Part shown: positions 16,262-26,119 of the stretch, in pieces
Position numbering within the stretch: the stretch's first letter is position 1
Layout of the letters: the number at the start of each line of letters is the position of its first letter
Assembly (NCBI GenBank): GCA_902175065.1
Contig: CABIIJ010000065.1
Span: 18,516-82,515, forward strand
Origin: an uncultured Comamonas sp.
Lineage (GTDB): Bacteria > Pseudomonadota > Gammaproteobacteria > Burkholderiales > Burkholderiaceae_C
Reading direction: 5' to 3'
Length of the DNA: 64,000 nucleotides
Notes under the pieces: model-generated
Databases searched by the model: none
What the model saw: only the letters and a program-made list of their open reading frames with translations
What the model was told of the DNA's origin: nothing
Translations under genes and position numbers: made by a program

Positions 16262-16294
16262 AAAGCCCGCAGCTACCGTGTAGCGCGGGCTTTT
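16262..16294 (+). terminator. terminator or attenuator between rpmF and plsX
   Basis: AAAGCCCGC pairs with GCGGGCTTT, and inside it GCTAC pairs with GTAGC around a CGT loop, followed by TTTT. It is a strong rho-independent structure 23 bases after rpmF and 41 bases before plsX, so it should set the ratio of L32 to lipid synthesis transcripts. Confidence 0.88.
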
Positions 16295-16334
16295 GCCTTT
16301 GGGCGGTCGGCAGAAACAAAACGAAGAGTTACCG

Positions 16335-17375
16335 ATGATCACTTTAGCCGTCGATTGCATGGGGGGCGACCATGGCCCGCGCGTTACCCTGGAGGCCTGC
16401 CGGAAATTTCTGGCCACCCATGCCGATGCCCGCTTGCTGCTGGTGGGCAAGCCCGAGGCCTTCAGCGCCTGGCCTGCCCACCCCCGTGCCAGCGTGGTGG
16501 CCGCCAGCGAGGTGGTCACCATGGACGATGCCATCGAAGTGGCGCTGCGCAAGAAAAAAGATTCCTCCATGCGGGTTGCCATTCAGCAGGTGAAAGATGG
16601 CAAGGCCGATGTGGCGGTATCTGCCGGCAATACCGGCGCTTTGATGGCCATTGCCCGCTATCTGCTGAAAACCCTGGACGGTATCGACCGTCCTGCCATT
16701 GCCACGCAAATGCCGCATGAAAAAGGCGGCGCCACCACGGTGCTCGACCTGGGGGCGAATGTGGACTGCCAGCCGGAGCATCTGCTGCAATTTGCCGTCA
16801 TGGGCGCAGCACTGGTGTCGGCCTTGCAGCCCGGCGGGCAGGAACCCCGTGTCGGCCTGCTCAATATTGGCGAGGAAGCCATCAAGGGCAACGAAGTCAT
16901 CAAGCGCACCGGGGAGCTGCTGCGCTCTGCCGGACAGGCCGGGGCGCTGAATTTCTACGGCAACGTCGAAGGCAACGATATCTACAAGGGCACCGTCGAT
17001 ATCGTGGTGTGCGACGGCTTTGTCGGCAACGTGGCACTCAAGGCCAGCGAGGGCGTGGCGGCCATGATCGTTGGCGGATTGAAGCGGGAGTTCAAGCGCA
17101 CCATTTTCACGAAAATTGCGGCCATCATTGCGTATCCGGTGTTAAAAGCCTTGATGTCCCGTATGGATCACCGGCGTTACAACGGCGCAGCGCTGCTTGG
17201 CCTGCGTGGTTTGGTGTTCAAGAGCCATGGCTCGGCCGATGCCCAGGCATATGAACACGCCCTCAATCGTGCGTATGATGCGGCTCGCAATCAGCTCCTG
17301 GACAAGGTCCGGGGGCGTATCGTTGCCGCAGCACCGCTTCTGGCGGCTGCCACCACCTCGGCGCTTGCCGCTTAA
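16335..17375 (+). CDS. plsX: phosphate acyltransferase PlsX
   Basis: Makes acyl-phosphate from acyl-ACP for phospholipid synthesis by the PlsX/PlsY route; a peripheral membrane enzyme. The 346-residue protein starts with the diagnostic [14 protein letters not shown] and carries [14 protein letters not shown] and [15 protein letters not shown]. The start at 16335 is chosen over an upstream in-frame ATG because GAAGAG lies eight bases before it and homology begins there. fabH follows after eight bases, so plsX-fabH-fabD-fabG-acpP-fabF are probably one operon. Confidence 0.97.
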   Translation: MITLAVDCMGGDHGPRVTLEACRKFLATHADARLLLVGKPEAFSAWPAHPRASVVAASEVVTMDDAIEVALRKKKDSSMRVAIQQVKDGKADVAVSAGNTGALMAIARYLLKTLDGIDRPAIATQMPHEKGGATTVLDLGANVDCQPEHLLQFAVMGAALVSALQPGGQEPRVGLLNIGEEAIKGNEVIKRTGELLRSAGQAGALNFYGNVEGNDIYKGTVDIVVCDGFVGNVALKASEGVAAMIVGGLKREFKRTIFTKIAAIIAYPVLKALMSRMDHRRYNGAALLGLRGLVFKSHGSADAQAYEHALNRAYDAARNQLLDKVRGRIVAAAPLLAAATTSALAA

Positions 17376-17383
17376 GTCTTGCC

Positions 17384-18373
17384 ATGACATCTGTTCCTCG
17401 TTTTGCACGCATCACCGGCACGGGCAGCCATTTGCCGCCACGCCGCATCACCAACCATGAACTCGCGGCCGATCTGGCCCGGCGCGGTGTGGCGACCTCG
17501 GATGAATGGATTGTCGAGCGCACCGGTATTCATGCCCGCCACTTTGCCGATCCCGGCGTCACCAGCAGCGATCTGGCCGTGCCGGCCTGCCAGCAGGCCC
17601 TTGCCGCAGCAGGAGTGCAGGCGCAGGAAATCGATCTCATCATCGTCGCCACGTCCACCCCGGACATGGTTTTCCCTTCCACCGCCGCCATCCTGCAGCG
17701 CAAGCTGGGCATCACCAACGGCTGCCCGGTGTTCGACGTGCAGGCGGTGTGCAGCGGCTTCGTCTATGCCCTGACCGTGGCCGATGCCATGATCCGCGCC
17801 GGCAATGCCCGTTGCGCCCTGGTCGTCGGGGCCGAGGTGTTCAGCCGGATTCTGGATTTCGACGACCGCACCACCTGCGTGCTCTTTGGCGATGGCGCTG
17901 GGGCGGTGGTGCTGCAGGCTTCCGAAACCCCCGGCATTCTGGCCAGCGATCTGCACGCCGATGGCCGTCATACCGATATCCTGTGCGTTCCCGGCCATGT
18001 CAGCGGTGGGCAGGTGCTCGGTTCGCCGCTGCTGGTCATGGATGGGCAGGCCGTTTTCAAGATGGCCGTGGGTGTGCTGGAAAAAGCTGCCCGTGCCACC
18101 CTGGCCAAGGCCGGGGTCGATGAAGGCGCGATCGACTGGCTCGTCCCCCACCAGGCGAACATCCGCATCATGCAGAGCACGGCCCGCAAGCTCAAACTGT
18201 CGATGGAGAAAGTCATCGTCACGGTGCACGACCATGGCAATACCTCGGCGGCATCGATTCCCCTGGCGCTGGACCACGGGGTGCGCTCTGGCCAGATCCA
18301 CCCCGGCCAGAATGTCCTGCTCGAAGGCGTCGGCGGTGGTTTCACCTGGGGTGCGGTTTTTGTAAAAATGTAG
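17384..18373 (+). CDS. fabH: 3-oxoacyl-ACP synthase III (KAS III)
   Basis: Starts fatty acid synthesis by condensing acetyl-CoA with malonyl-ACP. The 329-residue protein has the full thiolase-fold triad: Cys in [12 protein letters not shown], His in PHQANIRI and Asn in [13 protein letters not shown]. The N-terminal [16 protein letters not shown] and [15 protein letters not shown] are typical. It is tightly spaced after plsX. Its TAG stop starts the half repeat at 18371-18400 that separates it from fabD. Confidence 0.98.
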   Translation: MTSVPRFARITGTGSHLPPRRITNHELAADLARRGVATSDEWIVERTGIHARHFADPGVTSSDLAVPACQQALAAAGVQAQEIDLIIVATSTPDMVFPSTAAILQRKLGITNGCPVFDVQAVCSGFVYALTVADAMIRAGNARCALVVGAEVFSRILDFDDRTTCVLFGDGAGAVVLQASETPGILASDLHADGRHTDILCVPGHVSGGQVLGSPLLVMDGQAVFKMAVGVLEKAARATLAKAGVDEGAIDWLVPHQANIRIMQSTARKLKLSMEKVIVTVHDHGNTSAASIPLALDHGVRSGQIHPGQNVLLEGVGGGFTWGAVFVKM

Positions 18374-18400
18374 CTGTCAGCGCTTTGCTGATAAGCGTTT
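18371..18400. repeat. half copy of palindromic family A between fabH and fabD
   Basis: TAGCTGTCAGCGCTTTGCTG followed by ATAAGCGTTTTT resembles one outer arm plus adjoining bases of family A. The second arm is missing. It overlaps the fabH stop codon. Confidence 0.5.
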
Positions 18401-18431
18401 TTCCGTGATTTTTTTGAAAAAACAAAAGACC

Positions 18432-19372
18432 ATGAAAAAGTTTGCCTTTGTGTTTCCCGGCCAAGGTTCGCAGGCCGTAGGGATGCTGGATGCCTGGGGC
18501 GCCCACCTGGCGGTGCGCGAGGCCGTGCAGGAGGCTTCCGACGCCCTGGGCGAAGACCTCGGCGCCTTGATTGCCAACGGCCCGAAGGAGGCGCTGGCCC
18601 TGACCACCAACACCCAGCCGGTGATGCTGCTGGCCGGTGTTGCCGCCTGGCGCGTGTGGCAGGCCGAGGGCGGTGCGCAGCCCGATGCCGTGGCGGGCCA
18701 TTCCCTGGGCGAATACTCTGCCCTGGTCGCAGCCGGGGTGTTGACGTTGGCCCAGGCAATTCCCCTGGTGCGCCTGCGGGCTGCGGCCATGCAGGAGGCG
18801 GTGCCTGTGGGCACGGGCGCCATGGCCGCCGTGCTGGGGCTGGAGGCCGACAAGGTGAAGGCCGTCTGCGCCCAGGTCACGGCAGACCTGGGCGGTGCCG
18901 AAGTGGTCGAAGCCGTGAATTTCAATGACCCCGGGCAGACCGTGATCGCCGGCTCCAAGGCCGCTGTCGAGGCCGCCGGCGTTGCCATGAAAGCCGCCGG
19001 GGCGAAACGTGCCCTGCCGTTGCCGGTCTCGGCGCCGTTCCATTCCAGCCTGATGCGCCCGGCGGCGGAAAAGCTCAAGGCCGCGCTGGCCGACGTGGCG
19101 CTGGCTGCGCCGCAGATTGCCGTCATCAACAATATCGACGTCGCCGTGGTGCAGGACGGTGCAGCCATTGCCGATGCGCTGTACCGCCAGGCTTTCGGCC
19201 CGGTGCGCTGGGTGGAAAGCATTCAGGCGATGAAGGCGCGGGGCATTACCCATGTGGTCGAATGCGGCCCGGGCAAGGTGCTGGCCGGAATGGTCAAGCG
19301 CATTGATGCCGAGCTGGTCGGCGCGGCTTTGTACGATCCGGCAACGCTTGCCGAAGTGAAGGAGTTATTGGC

Positions 19373-19376
<4 letters not shown>
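18432..19376 (+). CDS. fabD: malonyl-CoA:ACP transacylase
   Basis: Transfers malonyl from CoA to ACP for chain elongation. The 314-residue protein starts with KKFAFVFPGQGSQAVGML, has the catalytic Ser in GHSLGEYSAL and the partner His in SAPFHSSLM. The start at 18432 fits family length; an in-frame ATT-rich extension upstream to 18405 lacks homology. There is no strong Shine-Dalgarno, only an A-rich leader. Its stop overlaps the fabG start by four bases (ATGA), so the two are translationally coupled. Confidence 0.97.
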
Positions 19377-20465
<1,089 letters not shown>

Positions 20466-20510
20466 GCCCCCGGCTGGGGCCTGCTACAGCGATAAGTAAA
20501 GGTTGAACGC

Positions 20511-21755
20511 ATGAGCCGTCGTCGCGTTGTCGTGACCGGTCTGGGTTGCATCAGCCCCGTGGGCAACACGGTGGCAAGCGCCTGGGCCAATCTCTTGGCC
20601 GGTCAGTCCGGTATTGACCACATCACCAGGTTCGATGCGGAGGCCTTCTCCTGCAAGATTGCCGGTGAGGTCAAAGGCTTTGACGTCGAGGAGTACATGA
20701 GCGCCAAGGACGCGCGTTCCATGGACACCTTTATTCATTACGGTATCGCTGCAGCAGAGCAAGCCGTCAGGGATGCCGGCCTGCCCACGGGCGAGGCCTT
20801 GTCCGACGACCTGGCCACCCGCATCGGTTGCGTGGTGGGATCGGGGATTGGCGGTCTGCCGCTGATTGAGAACACCCAGATCGAGCTGTCCAATCGCGGC
20901 CCGCGCCGCATTACCCCATTTTTCGTGCCGGCCTCCATCATCAACATGGTGGCCGGGCATGTATCCATGCGCTTTGGCTTCAAAGGGCCGAACCTGTCGG
21001 TGGTCACGGCCTGTACGACTGGCCTGCACTGCATCGGCGAAGCCGGGCGCATGATCGAATACGGCGATGCCGATGTGGTCGTCGCTGGCGGTGCGGAAGC
21101 CACCGTCTCGCCCCTGGGCGTGGGCGGTTTTGCCGCCATGCGGGCGCTCTCCACGCGCAACGATGACCCGAAAACAGCCTCCCGCCCCTGGGACAAGGAC
21201 CGCGACGGCTTTGTGCTGGGCGAGGGCGCCGGCGTGCTGGTGCTGGAAGAGTACGAGCACGCCAAGGCCCGTGGGGCAAAAATCTATGCCGAATTGAGCG
21301 GCTACGGCATGAGCGCCGATGCCGGTCACATGACCGCGCCGAACATGGACGGCCCGCGCCGCGCCATGCTCAATGCCATGCGCAATGCTGGGGTCAATCC
21401 CGATGAAATCGGCTATCTGAACGCCCACGGCACCTCCACCCCGTTGGGCGACAAGAACGAAACCAATGCCATCAAGGCGGCGCTGGGCGATGCTGCGTAT
21501 AAAACCGTGGTCAGCTCCACTAAGTCGATGACCGGCCACCTGCTTGGCGGCGCTGGCGGCATCGAGAGCGTCTTCACCGTGATGGCGCTGCACACGCAGA
21601 AGATTCCGCCGACGATCAACCTGTTCAATCAGGATCCCGAGTGCGATCTGGACTACTGTGCCAATACTGCCCGCGATGCCAGGATTGATGTCGCGCTGAA
21701 GAACAACTTCGGCTTTGGCGGCACCAACGGCTCGCTGGTCTTCAAGCGCATTTGA
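20511..21755 (+). CDS. fabF: 3-oxoacyl-ACP synthase II (KAS II)
   Basis: Elongates acyl-ACP by condensation with malonyl-ACP and helps set membrane fluidity. It has 414 residues. The Cys-His-His triad is present: [24 protein letters not shown] and [12 protein letters not shown]. The start [19 protein letters not shown] is typical. The AAAGG ribosome site lies nine bases before ATG. It ends the fatty acid cluster and is followed by a clear hairpin terminator. Confidence 0.98.
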   Translation: MSRRRVVVTGLGCISPVGNTVASAWANLLAGQSGIDHITRFDAEAFSCKIAGEVKGFDVEEYMSAKDARSMDTFIHYGIAAAEQAVRDAGLPTGEALSDDLATRIGCVVGSGIGGLPLIENTQIELSNRGPRRITPFFVPASIINMVAGHVSMRFGFKGPNLSVVTACTTGLHCIGEAGRMIEYGDADVVVAGGAEATVSPLGVGGFAAMRALSTRNDDPKTASRPWDKDRDGFVLGEGAGVLVLEEYEHAKARGAKIYAELSGYGMSADAGHMTAPNMDGPRRAMLNAMRNAGVNPDEIGYLNAHGTSTPLGDKNETNAIKAALGDAAYKTVVSSTKSMTGHLLGGAGGIESVFTVMALHTQKIPPTINLFNQDPECDLDYCANTARDARIDVALKNNFGFGGTNGSLVFKRI

Positions 21756-21787
21756 TATTGGCTGTTGTGCTGGCAGTGACCGGTTTC

Positions 21788-21824
21788 AACCCGCTTTGGC
21801 CTGACAACGGCTGAAGCGGGTTTT
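21788..21824 (+). terminator. rho-independent terminator after fabF
   Basis: AACCCGCTT and AAGCGGGTT form a 9-bp stem with a 17-base loop followed by TTTT. The next gene starts only seven bases after it. Confidence 0.82.
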
Positions 21825-21830
21825 GCATTC

Positions 21831-22313
21831 ATGACGCTGCGCCACCATAGCCCACCACCGGTGCAGATGCGCGTCGCCCCCGGGCCGCTGTTGGGCGCAG
21901 GCGCTGCTGCCGTGGCCATCGTGGGGCTGCTGGCGCTGTTGTACTGGTGGGGTTTCAGCAGCGCGGCCTGGTGGCTGCGCGGGGCAGTGGCCGGGGTCTG
22001 GCTGGTGGCGGTACTGCTGGCTGTCCGGGCGTGGCGGCGTTTGCCGGCCGGGGTCTTGCGCTGGGATGGGCAAGGCTGGCTTTGGCAGCCCCGACTGCGG
22101 CCAGGTGAACCGGGCAGTGAGCAGGATTTTGTAGCGCTCACCACCCTCCAGACGGTGTTTGACGCACAGTTTGCTATCGGATTGCGTTGTACCATCGGCG
22201 CAAGGCGCTATTTTTTCTGGTTGCAGCGCAGTGCCAACCCTGGATGCTGGGATGCCGTGCGGCGTGCGGTATATTCCAGCGCTTTGGTCACGCCACCGCA
22301 GGTGGTGCCGTGA
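21831..22313 (+). CDS. small two-helix membrane protein of unknown function (YgfX-like architecture)
   Basis: A 160-residue protein with two hydrophobic helices at about residues 19-41 and 45-65 (including VAIVGLLALLYWWGF and AVAGVWLVAVLLAV) and then a soluble domain of about 95 residues with LRWDGQGWLWQPRL. A short membrane hairpin followed by a beta-rich domain starting with a WDG motif resembles the YgfX/CptA family, but I cannot confirm this by eye. No clear ribosome site is visible, and the gene begins right behind the fabF terminator. rpoE starts 31 bases after it. Confidence 0.65.
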   Translation: MTLRHHSPPPVQMRVAPGPLLGAGAAAVAIVGLLALLYWWGFSSAAWWLRGAVAGVWLVAVLLAVRAWRRLPAGVLRWDGQGWLWQPRLRPGEPGSEQDFVALTTLQTVFDAQFAIGLRCTIGARRYFFWLQRSANPGCWDAVRRAVYSSALVTPPQVVP

Positions 22314-22344
22314 CTGGCGTTTCTTCTCACCCGCTTTGGCGTTC

Positions 22345-22974
22345 ATGACGGTAGTCCCCTTGCCCCTTTCTTCCAACGACAGCGATCTGCAACTGGTGCA
22401 GCGCACGGTGGCGGGCGACCAGCGGGCATACGAGCTGCTGGTGCTGAAATACCAGCGCCGCATCGAGCGCCTGGTGGCCCGCATGGTGCGGGACCATGAT
22501 CTGGTGCAGGACATTGCCCAGGAGACGTTTCTGCGTGCCTACCGGGCGCTGCCGCAGTTTCGCGGCGAGGCGCAGTTCTACACCTGGCTGTACCGCATCG
22601 CGGTGAATACGGCCAAGAAATTCCTCATGGATATGCGCCGTGACCCGGTGCTGACCGAAAGCGCCCTGGCACCCGTGCAGGACGACGAGGAAACTTTTCG
22701 CAACCGCCACGAACCAAGCACGGACGAGACGCCCGAGACGGTGCTGGCGGCGCAGGAAATTGCGGCTGCCGTGCAGGCGGCGATGGAGGCCTTGCCCGAA
22801 GAACTGCGCCAGGCGGTCACGCTGCGCGAGATCGAGGGCTTGAGCTACGACGAGATTGCCCAGGCCATGGGCTGTCCCATCGGCACGGTGCGTTCGCGTA
22901 TTTTTCGGGCACGGGAGGCGATTTCAGCGCGGGTCAAGCCGTTGCTGGAACGCCAAACGGGCAAGCGGTGGTAA
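22345..22974 (+). CDS. rpoE: RNA polymerase sigma-E factor (ECF sigma)
   Basis: Sigma factor for the envelope stress regulon. At 209 residues it has region 2 at about 15-95 (YELLVLKYQRRIERLVARMV, then DIAQETFLRAYRALPQF) and region 4 at about 140-195 (LPEELRQAVTLREIEGLSYD and the helix-turn-helix IAQAMGCPIGTVRSRIFRAR). The ATG at 22345 is chosen over a long upstream extension that overlaps the preceding gene. It sits behind the fatty acid cluster, 39 bases before its anti-sigma factor rseA, as in many betaproteobacteria. Confidence 0.96.
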   Translation: MTVVPLPLSSNDSDLQLVQRTVAGDQRAYELLVLKYQRRIERLVARMVRDHDLVQDIAQETFLRAYRALPQFRGEAQFYTWLYRIAVNTAKKFLMDMRRDPVLTESALAPVQDDEETFRNRHEPSTDETPETVLAAQEIAAAVQAAMEALPEELRQAVTLREIEGLSYDEIAQAMGCPIGTVRSRIFRAREAISARVKPLLERQTGKRW

Positions 22975-23013
22975 CGAGGGGATGCGGGCTGTCCGCAAAC
23001 AGCAGGTAGAACC

Positions 23014-23649
23014 ATGAAGGACGATGTTGTAAATACGCAGGAATTGCTTTCGGCACTGGTCGATGGCGAGTTGACAGGGATCGAACTGGAACAGGCTTTG
23101 GCCGTGGCCGAAGATGCCCAGGGGCAGCGCAATTGGCAGCTCTACCATCTGGTGGGCGATGTGCTGCGCTCGCCCGATCTGGCGCATCACAGCCAGCGTG
23201 ATGTGCTGACTGGACTGCGGGCCCGGTTGGCGCAGGAGCCGCCGCTGCAAAGCACCCAGGAAACCGCTTTGCAGCTGGCGCCTGGCGTGCTGGAGCAGGT
23301 GCAGGCGCCCGCTGCGGTGCGTGACCAGGCGGCCAATGCGTCGGTGTTCCGTTGGAAGCTGGCGGCCGGCTTTGCCTCGATTGCGGCGGTGGCCGCCGTG
23401 GGCTGGCAGGTCATGGCTTTGCAGGCGGCGGCACCTGTCGGCGGGGCGCAACTGGCACAAAACGCGGCTCCGGCCGTCGTGGCGGTGGCGGCCGACGACG
23501 GCAGGACCGTCATGCTGCGTGACCCGAATCTGGATGCCCTGCTGGCCTTGCACGAGCAATATGCCAATCGCCCGGGTTTGCAGGTACCGGCCGATTTCTT
23601 GCGCAATGCCAGCCTGGCGCATACGGGCGGCCCGCAGCGGGCGCCGTAA
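23014..23649 (+). CDS. rseA: sigma-E negative regulatory protein RseA (MucA family)
   Basis: Membrane-bound anti-sigma factor that holds RpoE until stress proteolysis. It has 211 residues. The N-terminal cytoplasmic domain (LLSALVDGELTGIELEQAL, NWQLYHLVGDVLRSPD) is diagnostic of the RseA N-terminal domain. One transmembrane segment lies near residues 112-132 (WKLAAGFASIAAVAAVGW), and the periplasmic part is about 75 residues. The rseB and degP (mucD) genes that normally follow are not here; the next gene is a spermidine-synthase-like protein. Confidence 0.92.
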   Translation: MKDDVVNTQELLSALVDGELTGIELEQALAVAEDAQGQRNWQLYHLVGDVLRSPDLAHHSQRDVLTGLRARLAQEPPLQSTQETALQLAPGVLEQVQAPAAVRDQAANASVFRWKLAAGFASIAAVAAVGWQVMALQAAAPVGGAQLAQNAAPAVVAVAADDGRTVMLRDPNLDALLALHEQYANRPGLQVPADFLRNASLAHTGGPQRAP

Positions 23650-23675
23650 ACTCCTTTCTTTCCTATCTTGTTCTG

Positions 23676-23693
23676 CGGGGCCGATCGGCCCCG
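23676..23693. terminator. 18-bp perfect palindrome after rseA, possible terminator
   Basis: CGGGGCCGATCGGCCCCG is fully self-complementary and followed by TTGTCGTTT, so it could act as a weak rho-independent terminator for rpoE-rseA. The tail is not a proper T run, so it might instead be a binding site. Confidence 0.5.
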
Positions 23694-23713
23694 TTGTCGT
23701 TTGAGGCGTTGTT

Positions 23714-24505
23714 GTGGTCACTCGCAAAAAAAGCAAGGCAGCGGCAGAGCTGCCCACGGTCAGTATCTCGGAGGGTGAAATCGCCCGCTACCTGCACCTG
23801 GGCACGCCCTGGGTGCAAGGTTCGATGCGCCTGAAAGACCCGTTCGTGCTGGACCTGGAGTACGTCCAGCGCATGATGGCCTGGCTGCTGTTTACTCCAG
23901 TCGACGAGGATTTGACCGCGCTGCACGCCGTGCAGCTGGGCCTGGGCGCGGCGGCGCTGACCAAGTTCCACCACAAGGTGCTGGGGATGCGCACGACGGC
24001 CATCGAGATCAACCCCCAGGTGATTGCCGCCTGCCGGGGCTGGTTCAAATTGCCGCCGGACAATGAGCGCTTGCAGGTGTTGCAGGCCGATGCGGGGGCA
24101 GAAATTCGCCGCCCGCACTGGCAGGGGGCCGTCCATGCGCTACAGGTCGATCTGTACGACCACGATGCCGCCGCCCCGGTGCTGGATAGCCCGGACTTCT
24201 ATGCCGACTGCCGCGCCCTGCTGGCCCCGGAGGGCTGCATGACGGTGAACCTGTTTGGCCGGCGCAGCAGCTACGCCGCCAGCCTGGAGAAGATTTGTGC
24301 GGCCTTCGGGCCGGACAACGTCTGGGCGTTCAAGCCCACGCGCGAGGGCAACACCATCGTCCTGGCCCTGCGCGTGGCGCAGCCGCGGGACGTGCTGCAA
24401 CTGCAAGGCCGGGCGCAGGCGGTGCAGGCGCAATACCAGCTTCCGGCGACGAAATGGTTGAAAGTGTTGCGTCCCGTCGCCGAAAGCGCGGCTTGCGGGA
24501 GGTAG
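23714..24505 (+). CDS. spermidine-synthase-like methyltransferase-fold protein
   Basis: A 263-residue soluble protein of the spermine/spermidine synthase superfamily. The nucleotide-binding loop is VQLGLGAAALTKFHHK and the acidic strand end is TTAIEINPQVIAACRGWF. The usual GGGDGG loop is replaced, and the DSSD-type acidic pair that holds polyamine in true SpeE appears as VDLYDHDAAAP. Aminopropyltransfer is therefore doubtful, and the function is unknown. The gene starts with GTG. It stands alone between the rseA palindrome and the MITE-like element, which begins four bases after its stop. Confidence 0.8.
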   Translation: MVTRKKSKAAAELPTVSISEGEIARYLHLGTPWVQGSMRLKDPFVLDLEYVQRMMAWLLFTPVDEDLTALHAVQLGLGAAALTKFHHKVLGMRTTAIEINPQVIAACRGWFKLPPDNERLQVLQADAGAEIRRPHWQGAVHALQVDLYDHDAAAPVLDSPDFYADCRALLAPEGCMTVNLFGRRSSYAASLEKICAAFGPDNVWAFKPTREGNTIVLALRVAQPRDVLQLQGRAQAVQAQYQLPATKWLKVLRPVAESAACGR

Positions 24506-24508
24506 TGT

Positions 24509-24679
24509 CCTAGGGATGCTCTGCACAAATCGAGCGGTAAGCCTGCGCTGCGGATCGGGATGGGATGCAAGGCGCAAACCGCAGGGATAGCCGTAGCTAT
24601 CGCGAGGATTTGCAACGCCGCAGACCGCCCGAGGCCGCAGATGCAGGCGGCGCGGTGATTTGTGCAGAGCATCCCTAGG
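24509..24679. mobile_element. 171-bp MITE-like element with perfect 23-bp terminal inverted repeats
   Basis: The left end CCTAGGGATGCTCTGCACAA is repeated in perfect inverted orientation at the right end (TTGTGCAGAGCATCCCTAGG), for 23 bp in all. Both ends carry CTAG, which could be a 4-bp target duplication outside a GGATGC terminus; a YTAR duplication is typical of the IS5 subgroup, so an IS5-type origin is an inference. The centre is a long imperfect palindrome around GATAGCCGTAGCTATC. It encodes nothing and fills the gap between the spermidine-synthase-like and DUF3422 genes. Confidence 0.75.
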
Positions 24680-24718
24680 GATGCCGCACAATCGCCGGTT
24701 TCACTTGCCCTTCCTGCC

Positions 24719-26032
24719 ATGCCAGTTGTGCCCCAGCCCGCCCAGCACCCGCAACGTGCCTTGCTGCATAACGAAATCCACGCCCGCCCGCCGGAGTCGG
24801 TGCAGGCGCCTGCCGTGCTCACCCACATGGTCATGGTCTGCGACAGCGCCCAGCGCGAGGCCAGCCGCCAGCATCTGGCCGCCCTGCTGCGCGACCACCA
24901 CCGCAGCGTGCCTGATGAGAGCACCACCCACGTGCGTGTCGACCTGGGCGGCCTGCGCGTGCGTTGGGAGCTGCACACGGAGTTCGTCAGCTGGACCTTC
25001 CAGGTAGCCCTGCCGGCCGATACGGTGCTGGATACGCGCAGCCCGCCCACGGCGGCCGAGGAAGTGCCCCAGGCCTGGCTGGCCGCCCTGCCGGGGCAGT
25101 GCCTGGGCTGCATCCACATCTGGCTGGTGCAACCGGCACAGTGCGGCAGCGGCGGCATGGAACATGTGGTGGCCCAGTTGCTGAATGCGGACACGCTGGC
25201 CGGCTCCCTGGTGCACCGGGGGCAGACGCAGGTGTGTACCGACTTTGCCATCCACGCCGATGGCTGTTCGCGCATGTTGGTGCAGCCCGGCCTGGAGATC
25301 TCGGCCCCGCGCCTGGGGCGGCTGGTGCAGCGCCTGCTGGAGATCGAAACCTACCGCATGATGGCGCTGCTGGCCATGCCCGCTGCCCGGCACGCCGTGG
25401 CCGTGCTGGGTCATGCCGAGCAGGAGCTGGCCGAGCTGGCGCAGGCCATTCGCCAGGCCGACCGCCGCTCCGAACCGGCACTGCTCGACCGCCTCACGCG
25501 CCTGGCCGGGCAGGTGGAGAGCGAGTACGCCGCCAGCCATGCCCGCTTTTCGGCCAGTCGGGCATATTTCGAGCTGGTGGAGAAGCGCATTCTCGATTTG
25601 CAGGAGGAGCGCCTGTCGGGCTTCCTGAGCTTTCAGGAATTCATGGCCCGGCGTCTGGCCCCGGCCCGCAGCACCTGCGAATGGGCGGCGCGGCGGCAGA
25701 ATGCCCTGTCCGAGCGTGTCTCGCGCGTGAGCAACCTGCTGCGTACCCGCGTCGAGATCGAGCAGCAGCAAAGCAGCCAGCAACTGCTGGGCAGCATGAA
25801 CGAGCGCCAGGCCATGCAGCTCAAACTGCAATCGACGGTGGAGGGCCTGTCGGTGGCGGCGATCACCTACTACATCACCGGCCTCATCAGCTACCTGGCC
25901 AAGGGGGCGCACGGCCTGGGCTGGCCGCTGTCGGCGGAGAGCACGGCGGCGCTGGCGATTCCGGTCGTGGCCTTCGGGGTCTGGTGGTCGCTGCGGCGGC
26001 TGCACCATAAACTGTTTGGTGCCAGGCATTGA
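24719..26032 (+). CDS. DUF3422 family membrane protein
   Basis: A 437-residue protein of the DUF3422 family, recognisable from LLHNEIHARPPESVQAP and VRVDLGGLRVRWELHTEF near the start. The middle is alpha-helical and Gln/Arg-rich, with likely coiled coil at about residues 230-370. Two transmembrane segments lie at the C-terminus (VAAITYYITGLISYLAKG and ALAIPVVAFGVWWSL). The family has no known function. The ATG at 24719 is used; the frame stays open upstream into the right arm of the MITE-like element, which is unlikely to be coding. Confidence 0.85.
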   Translation: MPVVPQPAQHPQRALLHNEIHARPPESVQAPAVLTHMVMVCDSAQREASRQHLAALLRDHHRSVPDESTTHVRVDLGGLRVRWELHTEFVSWTFQVALPADTVLDTRSPPTAAEEVPQAWLAALPGQCLGCIHIWLVQPAQCGSGGMEHVVAQLLNADTLAGSLVHRGQTQVCTDFAIHADGCSRMLVQPGLEISAPRLGRLVQRLLEIETYRMMALLAMPAARHAVAVLGHAEQELAELAQAIRQADRRSEPALLDRLTRLAGQVESEYAASHARFSASRAYFELVEKRILDLQEERLSGFLSFQEFMARRLAPARSTCEWAARRQNALSERVSRVSNLLRTRVEIEQQQSSQQLLGSMNERQAMQLKLQSTVEGLSVAAITYYITGLISYLAKGAHGLGWPLSAESTAALAIPVVAFGVWWSLRRLHHKLFGARH

Positions 26033-26034
26033 CA

Positions 26035-26119
26035 AAAAGAAGAGCTGCTTCCACTCTGCAGCACTTGTTTTAAGGTTTGAATTTGTCTGAAAATGAATCT
26101 GTGCAAGCGCAAGCAGCTC
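26035..26119. repeat. degenerate palindromic family A copy overlapping the start of a permease gene
   Basis: Arms GAGCTGCTT (26042-26050) and AAGCAGCTC (26111-26119) pair perfectly; the inner arms are degraded. The right half lies inside the first codons of the DMT permease gene, so its N-terminus is built from repeat DNA. Confidence 0.6.
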
